Part shown: positions 18,634-26,481 of the stretch, one piece after another | How positions within the stretch are numbered: position 1 is the first letter of the stretch | Layout: each line of letters starts with the position of its first letter | Assembly (NCBI GenBank): GCA_009777955.1 | Contig: WRKW01000002.1 | Span: 131,294 to 195,293, forward strand | Direction of reading: 5' to 3' | DNA: 64,000 bases | From: Alphaproteobacteria bacterium | GTDB taxonomy: Bacteria > Pseudomonadota > Alphaproteobacteria > Rs-D84 | Notes under the pieces: model-generated | Seen by the model: the letters and a program-made list of their open reading frames with translations, nothing else | Database searches by the model: none | What the model was told of the DNA's origin: nothing | Made by a program: the position numbers and the translations under genes

Positions 18634-19140
18634 ATGACACAAGTTTTAACAGGCTTATTGAGAGCCGAGCTGAATGAGAAAGCCAAAACATACAATTTTT
18701 ACAAATATGATTCTGCAACAGGAAACTTGGTAAAAGTAAATAATGACGACCTTTACGCGAACTATTGGATAAAGGACAAGCATTTTGACGTACTTCCTGC
18801 CAACTTTATCAAAGATTGCAGAACAGTTATCAAAAATTCTTGGATACCGGTCAGTTTAGTAGAAGTCAGTAAAAAACATATATCCTTGAATGGCCATTGG
18901 GCAGATGCCAGGGACCAATTTGTGTTTAAAGCCGAGTACCACCAGCCAAGCATTTCTAACATGATACCTTATTACAACTTTTGCATAACTGGGAAACGGC
19001 CCTATGACGCAGTTGTGAAGTCGATACTGATGCTGGCTTTATCTTATGGCCTAATCAAAGAATGGTATTTTGATGGACAAGAGACAGATGTTGAATACAA
19101 GAATATGATGGATGTCCTGCTGAGGTTAAAGCTGATATGA
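18634..19140 (+). CDS. Hypothetical protein of the element
   Basis: 168 aa starting at 18634, chosen because of the strong SD AAGGAG 6 bp upstream; the frame is open earlier but overlaps the previous gene. Soluble, moderately conserved-looking, with no recognised domain. Its 3' end overlaps the convergent replication-like gene by 15 bp. Confidence 0.6.
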   Translation: MTQVLTGLLRAELNEKAKTYNFYKYDSATGNLVKVNNDDLYANYWIKDKHFDVLPANFIKDCRTVIKNSWIPVSLVEVSKKHISLNGHWADARDQFVFKAEYHQPSISNMIPYYNFCITGKRPYDAVVKSILMLALSYGLIKEWYFDGQETDVEYKNMMDVLLRLKLI

Positions 19141-20955
19141 ATTGGAAGATAGCAAACCTCTCCCACCCAAATACTTCAAGCTTGTTATTTTTAATCCATA
19201 ATCGACAGAGTTGTTTAGATTTTCTTGCCATTTACTTTTTTCTATGGACATTAATCTTTTCGCTTTTATATTATTTTTACTTTCTGCCATATTTCTACTT
19301 ACACTCATATAATAACGGGAGGGGGGAAGGAAAGAAGCTGACGTATCAAAACTAATGTTCATTGAAACTAATTTGAATTTACTATTATTTATTTGACGTA
19401 AGTTCTTTTCATTTTGTTTATCTTTATCTGTTTTGAAGGCCCTTCTATCAATTTCCTTTAAATAACCATAATCTAAAATTTCTTGTGTCTTGTTGCCCCT
19501 TCTTCCTTTTCCGAGAAATATAGACTCAGACATAGTAAAATTGAACTTGGTTTTGATATATTTGTATTCTTTGTAAAATGTCTCTTTGGCAATATCTCCG
19601 AACCATTCTCTATATAAATCTGGGGTAATGAATTTATTAGAAAAGCCTCGAGTAGAATAAATCAAAGCCATAATATTCCGTCTAACTGGGGACTTTTTGG
19701 CAATACTATCCACTTTGTTCCGCTGCCACTTGTCCAGATGAGAATAAATATAGTCCTCCCCACCCAGCCTTTCATTGCTCGACTCCAGATTTATGGAACC
19801 AATGTTTTTAAAGTGTTTCAATTTGGTCTTGATTATGTTTTTATGGTCTTTTTCAAGAGTGACGCCGGTTGTTGATTCTATGAAGGATGAAATAGATTCG
19901 ACATCGTTCAAATTATTTTGTTTTACGATGGATAATAAATAATAGGTTCCCGGCTTGCCCAATAAATACTTTGCCCTATTACCATCAACAAAACTACCCA
20001 GCTCTCTTATGGAGCCAGTCGCTTTCAAAGATGTTTTGCCGGAAGGGACATTTATTGGGACTATCCCTTCTATATCACTCATGGATAACTTGACTGAGCC
20101 TATTTCATCATCAAGATTCGCATTTCCATATAGACCTGTGTCGGAATCAATGGTCATGTATTTATCTACATAAGGCTTCGTATTCTTATTGAAATTATCC
20201 AGCATCTCTTGGCTAAAAACTTTGTGTTTTACCAAGGCTTCAAGAGGCGTTATGCCAAGCTGATACACAAACCGCATGACATCATATCCGTTGTAGTTAT
20301 AGTGGTCAAACCCCGCAATGCCAACCGCACCGTCTTTATCTGCATCGAATATATCTACTCCACCTTGAGGTCTACAAAGACGCGACAATTTGAAAAACAG
20401 GCAGTTATATTCGTCCATGAACTGATTTACAATTTTTTCGCCTTCACTCCCAATAATGCAATTAACATGTAGACCATAAAAATCAGGTCGTATTCCAATC
20501 AAAGTGTCAAATCTGCCGTCTAAAGCACATGCAATATCGTTCAATTTGTCGGCTAGCTGGGGGATGTGTTCCTTATTGTCGAAATCGTATATTCTGACTC
20601 TCGGCGATTTTACTCTCGATATAACATTTCCTATTTTTGATTCACGGTTTTGAAAGAAAAGAGGTTTATCTCCCAAGTTATTTTTTATCAGACGGTTTAA
20701 TTGGTCATAACCCCATACTTTATATTTTCCATTAATAATTTGATTTGTTTTATTATCCTTGCGATGATATTTCTCAATTCGGTCGGAAATATTTATATGA
20801 GAATATCCGCCATTCCTGCTGTTGTAAACATAGAAAGCATCATGTTCAATACACTGCCCTAGAGCTTTCACTAGGTGCACGTTATCAAGAAGCTGGTTAC
20901 GCCTAATATCCAGGGTTGCTTCTTTTTCTTCCAAAGTTTGTCTTACTTGCTTCAT
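19126..20955 (-). CDS. Putative primase/replication protein of the element
   Basis: 609 aa from the ATG at 20955, 12-13 bp after a predicted pseudoknot. Three spaced motifs fit the archaeo-eukaryotic primase (AEP/PrimPol) pattern: RIYDFD with D124 and D126 (hhhDhD), GLH with H163 (sxH) and VD with D201 (hD). The spacing of about 40 residues between each is plausible. The C-terminal half has winged-helix-like segments (PDLYREWFGDIAKETFYKEYKYI) that could bind an origin. No helicase Walker motif is present. I infer initiation of element replication; the sequence is divergent, so a relaxase or other Rep type is possible. Confidence 0.45.
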   Translation of the reverse strand: MKQVRQTLEEKEATLDIRRNQLLDNVHLVKALGQCIEHDAFYVYNSRNGGYSHINISDRIEKYHRKDNKTNQIINGKYKVWGYDQLNRLIKNNLGDKPLFFQNRESKIGNVISRVKSPRVRIYDFDNKEHIPQLADKLNDIACALDGRFDTLIGIRPDFYGLHVNCIIGSEGEKIVNQFMDEYNCLFFKLSRLCRPQGGVDIFDADKDGAVGIAGFDHYNYNGYDVMRFVYQLGITPLEALVKHKVFSQEMLDNFNKNTKPYVDKYMTIDSDTGLYGNANLDDEIGSVKLSMSDIEGIVPINVPSGKTSLKATGSIRELGSFVDGNRAKYLLGKPGTYYLLSIVKQNNLNDVESISSFIESTTGVTLEKDHKNIIKTKLKHFKNIGSINLESSNERLGGEDYIYSHLDKWQRNKVDSIAKKSPVRRNIMALIYSTRGFSNKFITPDLYREWFGDIAKETFYKEYKYIKTKFNFTMSESIFLGKGRRGNKTQEILDYGYLKEIDRRAFKTDKDKQNEKNLRQINNSKFKLVSMNISFDTSASFLPPSRYYMSVSRNMAESKNNIKAKRLMSIEKSKWQENLNNSVDYGLKITSLKYLGGRGLLSSNSYQL

Positions 20956-20966
20956 TATAAAAAAGG

Positions 20967-21021
20967 TGCTCCCGAAGCAAGTCCACAGGAGCATAAGGTT
21001 GTTTTTTATAAGGACTTGCTT
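20967..21021 (-). promoter_or_regulatory. Predicted H-type pseudoknot before the replication gene
   Basis: On the minus strand, AAGCAAGTCC (21021-21012) and GGACTTGCTT (20984-20975) form a perfect 10-bp stem. TGCTCC inside its loop (20993-20988) is complementary to GGAGCA just 3' of the stem (20972-20967). Together they form an H-type pseudoknot ending about 12 nt before the ATG at 20955. The GGGAG at its 3' edge is the only SD-like sequence, so folding would affect translation. Confidence 0.55.
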
Positions 21022-21039
21022 TTATATAGAACTGTTTCT

Positions 21040-21068
21040 TTCACAATAGTTACCCTATGTGAACTATT
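21040..21068. promoter_or_regulatory. Interleaved inverted repeats, possible operator
   Basis: TTCACA...TGTGAA and AATAGTT...AACTATT overlap here, between the replication-like gene and the SpoVG-like gene, both on the minus strand. The site is in the expected promoter region of the replication gene. Confidence 0.4.
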
Positions 21069-21113
21069 TTTCAATCATTTAATTTCAGTTTTTTGATAGA
21101 AGGTATTTGGTCA

Positions 21114-21470
21114 TTATTTTGTCTCTGTTAGTGAACGCCCCAGCTGAGAAGCATCAAACTCGAACCCAGAGCGATAATAAACCTCAAGGGCCGCTCGCAT
21201 ATTTGATTCTTTTTGCTCAATTTTATACTGTGGCTGGTTCAATATCTGCTGAATTGCCGCGTCCACTTCAAGCTCGTCATTCATATCAATCCATGAAAAT
21301 CCCTTTGGCATGTCGATAAGGAAATACCCCGGAATACCGCACTCAGGATGCTTTTTAATTTTTATTCCACTGATACAAAAGCTGTCGTTTATCGTAACGG
21401 AACAGGTTGCCAAGACCCCGTCCTTTTTGTCTGTTCGGTCGATGACTATTTGAGTTACAGTTGCTGACAT
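21114..21470 (-). CDS. SpoVG-like nucleic-acid-binding protein
   Basis: 118 aa. The first 60 residues (VTQIVIDRTDKKDGVLATC, then SVTINDSFCISGIKIKK and a FLIDMPKG segment) follow the beta-rich SpoVG fold, a small DNA/RNA-binding regulator common in Firmicutes and on phages and plasmids. The C-terminal 55 residues are helical and not conserved. The start at 21470 is preferred to 21479 because the SD AAGG is then 9 bp away. It lies upstream of the replication gene on the same strand, so it may regulate it. Confidence 0.6.
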   Translation of the reverse strand: MSATVTQIVIDRTDKKDGVLATCSVTINDSFCISGIKIKKHPECGIPGYFLIDMPKGFSWIDMNDELEVDAAIQQILNQPQYKIEQKESNMRAALEVYYRSGFEFDASQLGRSLTETK

Positions 21471-21507
21471 GATTTTCATCCTTGCTTTTGATTGTAAATT
21501 TAGAATC

Positions 21508-21543
21508 AGAGAGTGGCAACGGAATCAAGCTAAACCACTCTCT
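21508..21543. other. Inverted repeat near the right end of the element
   Basis: AGAGAGTGG (21508-21516) and CCACTCTCT (21535-21543), 18 bp apart. The 340-bp gene-free end 21471-21811 also holds the 17-bp terminal repeat at 21710 and no convincing gene. Confidence 0.45.
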
Positions 21544-21709
21544 ATACATAAATAGAACTATGGATTACGATTTGGATGCATTTACCATAATTTTCATCGG
21601 GGAAAAATTAGCTCAATTAGGCGTTTCTGTGCAAAAACGGCATAAAATTGCTTTTTTAACTTGATTTTTGCTAATTTTGGGGTTATTATGCGCCACGTGA
21701 TTTGATTGG

Positions 21710-21726
21710 GACGTGAACTGTGACGT
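21710..21726 (+). repeat. Right copy of a 17-bp terminal repeat
   Basis: GACGTGAACTGTGACGT, followed by GAAACG; one mismatch to 10106-10122. The motif GACGTGAA occurs twice in tandem here, 12 bp apart, as expected for arm-type recombinase sites. Confidence 0.45.
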
Positions 21727-21811
21727 GAAACGACTGAATCAATGACCAAAAGCTTTGGGTTTGATAGACAAAACCTCTGAAATCTAACAAATTTGGAATT
21801 TCAGCGGGATA

Positions 21812-21827
21812 CCCGTCAATCCCGCCA
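21812..21827 (+). repeat. attR core (direct repeat, right)
   Basis: Exact copy of the last 16 bases of tRNA-Asp. Flanked by GCGGGAT (21804-21810) and its complement ATCCCGC (21819-21825), an inverted pair that fits two core-type recombinase sites. Confidence 0.85.
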
Positions 21828-21858
21828 TTTTTTATAAAGTGGTACCACGCAAGTTTTT

Positions 21859-21934
21859 GGCCCCATCGTCTAGAGGCCTAGGACACCGCCCTTTCAAGGC
21901 GAGAACGGGGGTTCGAATCCCCCTGGGGCTGCCA
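21859..21934 (+). tRNA. tRNA-Glu (anticodon TTC)
   Basis: 76-nt cloverleaf: acceptor GGCCCCA with TGGGGCT, anticodon loop CTTTCAA, encoded CCA. It starts 31 bp after attR. Confidence 0.96.
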
Positions 21935-22061
21935 AAACTAACCGCGTATCAAAGCTTTTCCGGATAATCAGAACTGAATAACCAATGGTGCCTTTGGTCG
22001 CCAAAAGGGATAAGGATTTTGTTAAACGTCTGGACAGTAATAAAAACCAAAAGGATAAAAA

Positions 22062-22694
22062 ATGGCACGCGCAGGCGCAAAGCGCAGCACACGCAAACTT
22101 AAAATCGGCCGCCGTCTTGGTGTAAACCTTTGGGGTCAGGCCAAATCCCCATTTAATAAACGCAAATACAAACCCGGACAGCATGGCCCGACCAGCCGTG
22201 GCGGAACAAACTCTGACTATGGCAAACAGCTGAAAGCAAAGCAGACCCTGAAAGGTTATTACGGTAATATCGGCGAAAAGAAATTCCACAGATATTATTC
22301 CGAGGCCGTGAATATGAAAGGCGACACTCCCCATAATCTCATCGGGCTTTTGGAATCCCGGCTTGATGCGATCGTATACCGCGCCAAACTGGCACCGACG
22401 GTATTTTCCGCGCGCCAGCTGGTAAGTCACGGTCATATCAATGTTAATGGAAAACGCGTTAAGATTTCCAGTTACCAGGTAAAACCCGGTGATGAAATTA
22501 CCGTTTCCGCAAAGGCAAAAGAAATGCCGTTGGTGGTTTTGGCTTTGGAATCAGCGGAACGCGACTTCACGGACTATGTAAAAGTAAATTCCGGTGAATT
22601 TACCGCAACCTTTGTCCGTGTACCCGCATTGGAAGATGTCCCCTATCCGGTACAAATGAGTCCGGAACTGGTTATCGAATTCTATTCAAGATAA
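22062..22694 (+). CDS. rpsD: 30S ribosomal protein S4
   Basis: 210 aa. S4 binds the 5' domain of 16S rRNA early in 30S assembly. It has the alphaproteobacterial start [20 protein letters not shown], lacks the N-terminal zinc cysteines of some relatives, and contains the S4 RNA-binding domain ([45 protein letters not shown]). SD AAAGGAT is 6 bp upstream. Here it is a single-gene unit rather than part of the alpha operon, which is usual in Alphaproteobacteria. A Rho-independent terminator follows. Confidence 0.98.
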   Translation: MARAGAKRSTRKLKIGRRLGVNLWGQAKSPFNKRKYKPGQHGPTSRGGTNSDYGKQLKAKQTLKGYYGNIGEKKFHRYYSEAVNMKGDTPHNLIGLLESRLDAIVYRAKLAPTVFSARQLVSHGHINVNGKRVKISSYQVKPGDEITVSAKAKEMPLVVLALESAERDFTDYVKVNSGEFTATFVRVPALEDVPYPVQMSPELVIEFYSR

Positions 22695-22713
22695 TGAATC
22701 CGAACATTTATAA

Positions 22714-22738
22714 AAACTCGCAAACTTTGCGGGTTTTT
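22714..22738 (+). terminator. Rho-independent terminator of rpsD
   Basis: AAACTCGCAAA, one-base loop centre, TTTGCGGGTTT with a T run, 19 bp after the stop codon. One G-T pair in the stem. Confidence 0.85.
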
Positions 22739-22854
22739 ATTTGAACATAATCTATATGCAAAACTGTGTCACTTTGTGCATTTTTATGACGATTTATGAC
22801 GCAATCCAATCGGGCAACAAAAACCAAAAATCCGCAGAAACCTGCGGAAAACCT

Positions 22855-22929
22855 TGGTAGCGGAGGAGGGATTTGAACCCCCGACCAAAGGATTATGATT
22901 CCTGTGCTCTACCCCTGAGCTACTCCGCC
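22855..22929 (-). tRNA. tRNA-Met, elongator (anticodon CAT)
   Basis: 75 nt: acceptor GGCGGAG with CTCCGCT, anticodon loop ATCATAA, encoded CCA. The acceptor and body resemble alphaproteobacterial elongator tRNA-Met rather than the initiator or tRNA-Ile2. Confidence 0.85.
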
Positions 22930-23042
22930 AACGGCACAAATTATATACCACAAAATCACGAAAATCAAGCGCAAATATGGGTCATTATTTTTGAATGCGC
23001 GATTTCTATGTCATGTACATGTACGATTTTCCAAAACTTCAT

Positions 23043-23543
23043 CTATCTGCTTGACACCAAATTACGTAACACTATTCGCGTTGAGGCATCTATATCATAA
23101 AAACGAAATAATTTTCCCCGGACAAAATAATCGTCATATTTATCAGAAAAATACTCCATTCGATTATGAATTTTATCTGCCGCTTCGGGGGTCCATTTGC
23201 GTTCACGTATGGTATCCAGCCTGTGCATCCTTGATTTGGATGCAGATTTGTGGCGCGGTGCGTATTCCAAAAACCTTTCAATTGTTTTATGGTACGGCTT
23301 ATTTTCAGCTTCTGCTAACATTCCCAGTTTTTTATCCAGGAATGCAAATTTATAAATTTTATCTTCCCATTCCCCATCGGTAATTGCCGTCAAGATAAAA
23401 TGATTTGGCACCATATAATACGTATACTCCAAATAATCTTCATTATTTGGTTCGGATACTTCGCCCATGGTGTACACAGTATTACTACTTAGCACGACCA
23501 AAACATATCGCAACAAAGAATCGGGGACTATATGATGTTTCAT
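23043..23543 (-). CDS. Hypothetical protein
   Basis: 166 aa, soluble, with a hydrophobic early strand (LLRYVLVVLSSNTVYTMG) and a charged helical C terminus. No recognised domain. Upstream, TTACTT, 17 bp, TATTAA ends 7 bp before the ATG at 23543, so it may be another leaderless gene, though the -35 is poor. Confidence 0.6.
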   Translation of the reverse strand: MKHHIVPDSLLRYVLVVLSSNTVYTMGEVSEPNNEDYLEYTYYMVPNHFILTAITDGEWEDKIYKFAFLDKKLGMLAEAENKPYHKTIERFLEYAPRHKSASKSRMHRLDTIRERKWTPEAADKIHNRMEYFSDKYDDYFVRGKLFRFYDIDASTRIVLRNLVSSR

Positions 23544-23747
23544 TTAAGTGTTAATATAAACGAATTTTTACGTAAGTAAATATAATTTTTACTATCTGGA
23601 TGCCCAGAGATAACCAGCAAGTTTCGAACTGATAATTTTTCTGACTTTGCAATACTATCAAAGAAAATCAAAGCTTTCAGAAAAATATTGAAAACCGAAA
23701 ATTAAAGTTTTACAATCAAATCACTAAATCATACAAAAAGGAACGCA

Positions 23748-24107
23748 ATGACAAACTATGAAAAAGTTCGCGAATTCCACAAAAAATTCAATCGACCGCT
23801 TGATATAAAAAACACACCACCGGAACAAGAAGCGTTTCGAATATCACTTATTCAGGGAGAACTGGATGAACTCCGCCAAGCAATCGCCAATAATGATATT
23901 GCCAATATTATGGAAGAATTGGTTGATGTATTATATGCAGCTTATGGAACCGCGGCAGAATATGGATTTGATATTGATAAAGCATTTGATTTAAAACATC
24001 AAAGCAATATGACAAAAACCGAAACCCCGGGCATTGGAAAACTCGCCAAAGGTTCTGATTTCAAGCCGGCTGATTTTTCTGAACTTGTTCGAAATTGGCA
24101 GAAATAA
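23748..24107 (+). CDS. MazG-like / HisE-like nucleotide pyrophosphohydrolase
   Basis: 119 aa, all-alpha NTP-PPase superfamily. The metal-binding helices are visible: QGELDELRQAI and MEELVDVLYAAYGTA (ExxE and ExxD pattern), followed by a conserved NMTKTE turn seen in this family. Such enzymes hydrolyse dNTPs or NTPs to monophosphates and help clean the nucleotide pool or act in phage response. SD AAGGA lies 6 bp before the ATG. It stands alone, with gaps of about 200 bp before and 80 bp after. Confidence 0.85.
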   Translation: MTNYEKVREFHKKFNRPLDIKNTPPEQEAFRISLIQGELDELRQAIANNDIANIMEELVDVLYAAYGTAAEYGFDIDKAFDLKHQSNMTKTETPGIGKLAKGSDFKPADFSELVRNWQK

Positions 24108-24186
24108 TCGCAATTTTCACAAATTAGCTTTGAACAAACTGTGAATTTTTTTGTTTATAATCAAATAAGAGAATGCATACAAATTA

Positions 24187-24477
24187 GTGATTGATATAAA
24201 TACGAGCAATACCGCATGTATTTTTAATAATAATATTATCTGCGAAGCGAAGCAAAATTGCGCCACTTATACATTTCCTGATAATATAACAGACGAAGAA
24301 TTACGATTCACAAAGAAAATTATCAGCAAAAATAAAAAAGATGGATTTCCGATTGTTGGTGATATATTGCTTTATGATCGCTTTATGCAACCAAACCTGA
24401 TAGTAAAAGCAATCATATGTACAAACTATCGGCCAATGACAGTTATTCCGATGTCGCCGGCACAAAAATTTAGATAA
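24187..24477 (+). CDS. Small hypothetical protein
   Basis: 96 aa with a GTG start at 24187 and no clear SD. No domain, signal or membrane segment. Coding nature is uncertain. Confidence 0.3.
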   Translation: MIDINTSNTACIFNNNIICEAKQNCATYTFPDNITDEELRFTKKIISKNKKDGFPIVGDILLYDRFMQPNLIVKAIICTNYRPMTVIPMSPAQKFR

Positions 24478-24572
24478 TTAAAAAATTCCTTAATTTTCTT
24501 TGCCAATTTCACAGATTCATCAAAATTATTTGCTCGAAACTTGCCAGTTATCTCCGACATCCGCAAACACAG

Positions 24573-24794
24573 TCAATTTTCATTATATATTTGAATAATT
24601 GCTTTGGGTGTGTCATAATTCATCCAAAGTAATCCGTACTTAACTATTAAAAGGATAACCGCCGCGACATAAGCCACAAAACCATCATAAAATCGTATAA
24701 TAATAAAATCAAAGCAAGCATGAATATATTCCTTACCCTTGATACTTGTGTGTTCGAAAATTACAACATGAACACCGAAACAATGCTGAAACAT
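24573..24794 (-). CDS. Possible small membrane protein
   Basis: Up to 73 aa on the minus strand. The C-terminal half has a convincing hydrophobic helix (FVAYVAAVILLIVKYGLLW) followed by MNYDTPKAIIQIYNEN. The only in-frame ATG lies inside the divergent PIN gene, so the true start may be a non-ATG codon nearer 24720. Confidence 0.3.
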   Translation of the reverse strand: MFQHCFGVHVVIFEHTSIKGKEYIHACFDFIIIRFYDGFVAYVAAVILLIVKYGLLWMNYDTPKAIIQIYNEN

Positions 24795-25319
24795 CTGACC
24801 CCTGTTTTAAAGGCTGATACAAAATTTGTTTTGTCGGAAATCGTATTACTTGAACTTAAAAGCCATTATGAAACTACATATCGGGCGGTTTCCAGGTCGA
24901 TTGAATCGGTTCAGAAAAAACTTTCAAGCTTTACAAACAATCAAGCAGTTTTCAACAAGGTTGCTGAACTGCAAAATTTCTTGCAAAAAGAAAAGGCATC
25001 AAATAACGCGTTGGATAAATATATTAAAGAAACAAAAACCGAAATCATACCATACGGAAACATAACTTTGAACGAAGTTGTTCATGCTTATTTCAACATG
25101 GATGCTCCGTTTCGCCCTGGCAAGAAAAAGGCCGAATTTCCAGATGCCATAGCCGTTTATTCGCTGGACAAATGGGCGGCGAACAACAATTGTAAAATAA
25201 TGGCCATATCCAGCGATAACGACTGGTGCGTTTTCGCCGAAAAATATCCAGAACGGTGGAGTTGTGATAAGACGATAGAAGCCGCGGTAAAACGACTGGG
25301 ATACCATGTACGTGGGTAA
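24720..25319 (+). CDS. PIN-domain ribonuclease-like protein
   Basis: 199 aa. The acidic residues of a PIN nuclease are spread as expected: D8 in FLTLDTCVFENY, E in SEIVLLELKSHYE, D in KKAEFPDAIAVYSL and SSDNDWCVF near the C terminus. It resembles the larger DUF4935-type PIN proteins more than VapC toxins (about 130 aa). A central coiled insert (about 60-110) is present. No antitoxin gene is adjacent, so a free-standing RNase or a defence-type nuclease is more likely than a toxin-antitoxin pair. No strong SD. Confidence 0.8.
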   Translation: MNIFLTLDTCVFENYNMNTETMLKHLTPVLKADTKFVLSEIVLLELKSHYETTYRAVSRSIESVQKKLSSFTNNQAVFNKVAELQNFLQKEKASNNALDKYIKETKTEIIPYGNITLNEVVHAYFNMDAPFRPGKKKAEFPDAIAVYSLDKWAANNNCKIMAISSDNDWCVFAEKYPERWSCDKTIEAAVKRLGYHVRG

Positions 25320-25384
25320 TTGATTTGCGCCCCTTAGATTCGCTTGCAATCTCCAATCCTACGCACTATAATGTGCTTGACGCG

Positions 25385-25458
25385 AAAGCGTAGAAGATGC
25401 TGAATGCTTTATGTAATAGGCTTTTTGGACTGGGGGGCGGTACCCCACAGCTCCACCA
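25385..25458 (+). ncRNA. ssrA: tmRNA acceptor piece (permuted two-piece ssrA)
   Basis: The 3' half comes first, as in circularly permuted alphaproteobacterial ssrA. It ends CAGCTCCACCA: CAGCTCC pairs with GGGGCTG at the start of the coding piece (25539-25545), and CCA is encoded. CTTTAT at 25407-25412 can pair with ATAAAG at 25571-25576 in the other piece. The T stem TGGGG/CCCCA closes an unusual loop GGCGGTA. The 5' end is approximate. Confidence 0.8.
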
Positions 25459-25538
25459 TTGATTTTTACCAACCCCGCCAGAATGCCGGGAGAGGAACTG
25501 AAAACTAAGTAAATGCAATTACTTAATTTATTTTATAT

Positions 25539-25697
25539 GGGGCTGACATAGTTTCGACAATGGCTGAAAGATAAAGAGTGTATCCGGGGTTGTTCCCGCA
25601 AAAGACTGAACAAAATGAATGCGAACGATAACGTTCCGCTTAATCTGAAAATGGCTGCTTAATGCAGGGGCGAAAGTGCCGATTGGCATCCAGCCCT
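25539..25697 (+). ncRNA. ssrA: tmRNA coding piece (permuted two-piece ssrA)
   Basis: Begins GGGGCTGACATAGTTTCGAC, the conserved tmRNA 5' end. The resume frame at 25621-25662 encodes the tag ANDNVPLNLKMAA followed by TAA; AND at the start and a hydrophobic -MAA end suit recognition by ClpXP. After the stop, GGGGCGAAAGTGCC and GGCTG/CAGCC give hairpins. The 80-bp spacer 25459-25538 is expected to be removed from the precursor. The 3' end is approximate. Confidence 0.88.
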
Positions 25698-25716
25698 TTC
25701 CATCAGATTGGGGCTT

Positions 25717-25752
25717 TTCCGTGTGCCTTGCAACAGAAACACGGAATTTTTG
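25717..25752 (+). terminator. Rho-independent terminator of ssrA
   Basis: TTCCGTGT (25717-25724) pairs with ACACGGAA (25739-25746), followed by TTTTTGT. Confidence 0.75.
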
Positions 25753-25770
25753 TAAAAAAAGGATTTCAAA

Positions 25771-26016
25771 ATGCTATCCAAAATCAAAAAAATATTTTTT
25801 GTGGGAATGTTCGGTGCATTATACATTTCTTTTGTTGCCCAATTTATTTATGTCCTGACCATGTTATTCAGTGGAAGTATAGATACGGGATTCATGGCTC
25901 TGGGAATGCTATCCATTCAATGGCTTGCGCTTATCGCTGCGCGCTATCTGTCAAAAAAATCCGCTGGCGGTCGCGAAATCTATCAGGGTGGCGGTTACCA
26001 TCATAACCGCAGATAA
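25771..26016 (+). CDS. Small membrane protein
   Basis: 81 aa with two predicted helices (FFVGMFGALYISFVAQFIYVL and GFMALGMLSIQWLALIAARYL) and a polar tail (GGREIYQGGGYHHNRR). SD AAAGG is 8 bp upstream, just after the ssrA terminator. Function unknown. Confidence 0.65.
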   Translation: MLSKIKKIFFVGMFGALYISFVAQFIYVLTMLFSGSIDTGFMALGMLSIQWLALIAARYLSKKSAGGREIYQGGGYHHNRR

Positions 26017-26062
26017 GATTCCACCGAAAGTATATTAAAGTTTAAAGTACGCCAGTTTTTTA

Positions 26063-26091
26063 TTGCGTAAATTGTCGTAAGTATTTAATAA
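26063..26091 (+). promoter_or_regulatory. Leaderless-type promoter of the 26099 gene
   Basis: TTGCGT, 17-bp spacer, TAATAA, then 7 bp to the ATG at 26099. No SD. Confidence 0.55.
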
Positions 26092-26098
26092 TATAAAT

Positions 26099-26410
26099 AT
26101 GAAGAAACTAATCGTAATTTTAACAATTTCTGCATTTATGATGCCGTCGTTCGGTTCTTTGATACCATGTGCGGAAAATCCGCATTGCACCATTGTTCCG
26201 ACAGATGGATGTTCCGTAGTAGTCAAAAATGGACGCAATGGCCCTGAGTATGTAGAATCCTGTCCACCGTCGGCAAAGGGCGGCAGTGGCACCAAGACCA
26301 TATTGATTGTTGTGGCCAGTGGGCTGGCATTTGCCGGCGTGATGTATTATTTATTCAAAACACCATCTTCGAAAAATATAGACGGACATGTCCAGTTGGC
26401 AGCGTTTTAA
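26099..26410 (+). CDS. Small exported protein with C-terminal membrane anchor
   Basis: 103 aa: signal peptide (MKKLIVILTISAFMMPSFG), a short Cys-containing periplasmic stretch (five Cys between 24 and 56), and a hydrophobic helix TILIVVASGLAFAGVMYYLF near the C terminus. No family recognised. The promoter layout predicts a leaderless mRNA. Confidence 0.65.
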   Translation: MKKLIVILTISAFMMPSFGSLIPCAENPHCTIVPTDGCSVVVKNGRNGPEYVESCPPSAKGGSGTKTILIVVASGLAFAGVMYYLFKTPSSKNIDGHVQLAAF

Positions 26411-26444
26411 AATCTGCATAGCGGGGAAAATTTTCTATTATCCC

Positions 26445-26474
26445 TTGCAATCTGTTCCAAATTCTTTATATTAT
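26445..26474 (+). promoter_or_regulatory. Leaderless-type promoter of the Lon-like gene
   Basis: TTGCAA at 26445-26450, 18-bp spacer, TATTAT at 26469-26474, then 7 bp to the ATG at 26482. No SD in between. Confidence 0.5.
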
Positions 26475-26481
26475 AGCTGTC

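Larger units (their letters stand above)
9951..21827. mobile_element. Integrative element in tRNA-Asp
   Basis: The 3' end of tRNA-Asp (9951-9966) is repeated exactly at 21812-21827, and a tyrosine recombinase gene begins 136 bp inside the left end. This is the classical structure left by site-specific integration into a tRNA gene. Contents: recombinase, two small genes, a RhuM-family gene, a coiled-coil membrane protein, a C4-like control region, an autotransporter, three small unknown genes and a primase-like replication protein. No capsid, tail, packaging or conjugation genes are seen, so it is better described as an integrative replicon or satellite-type island than a complete prophage. 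Confidence 0.88.

Noticed and set aside
25662..26006. 114-codon plus-strand frame after ssrA
   Set aside because: It overlaps the ssrA terminator and the membrane-protein gene at 25771, which has an SD.
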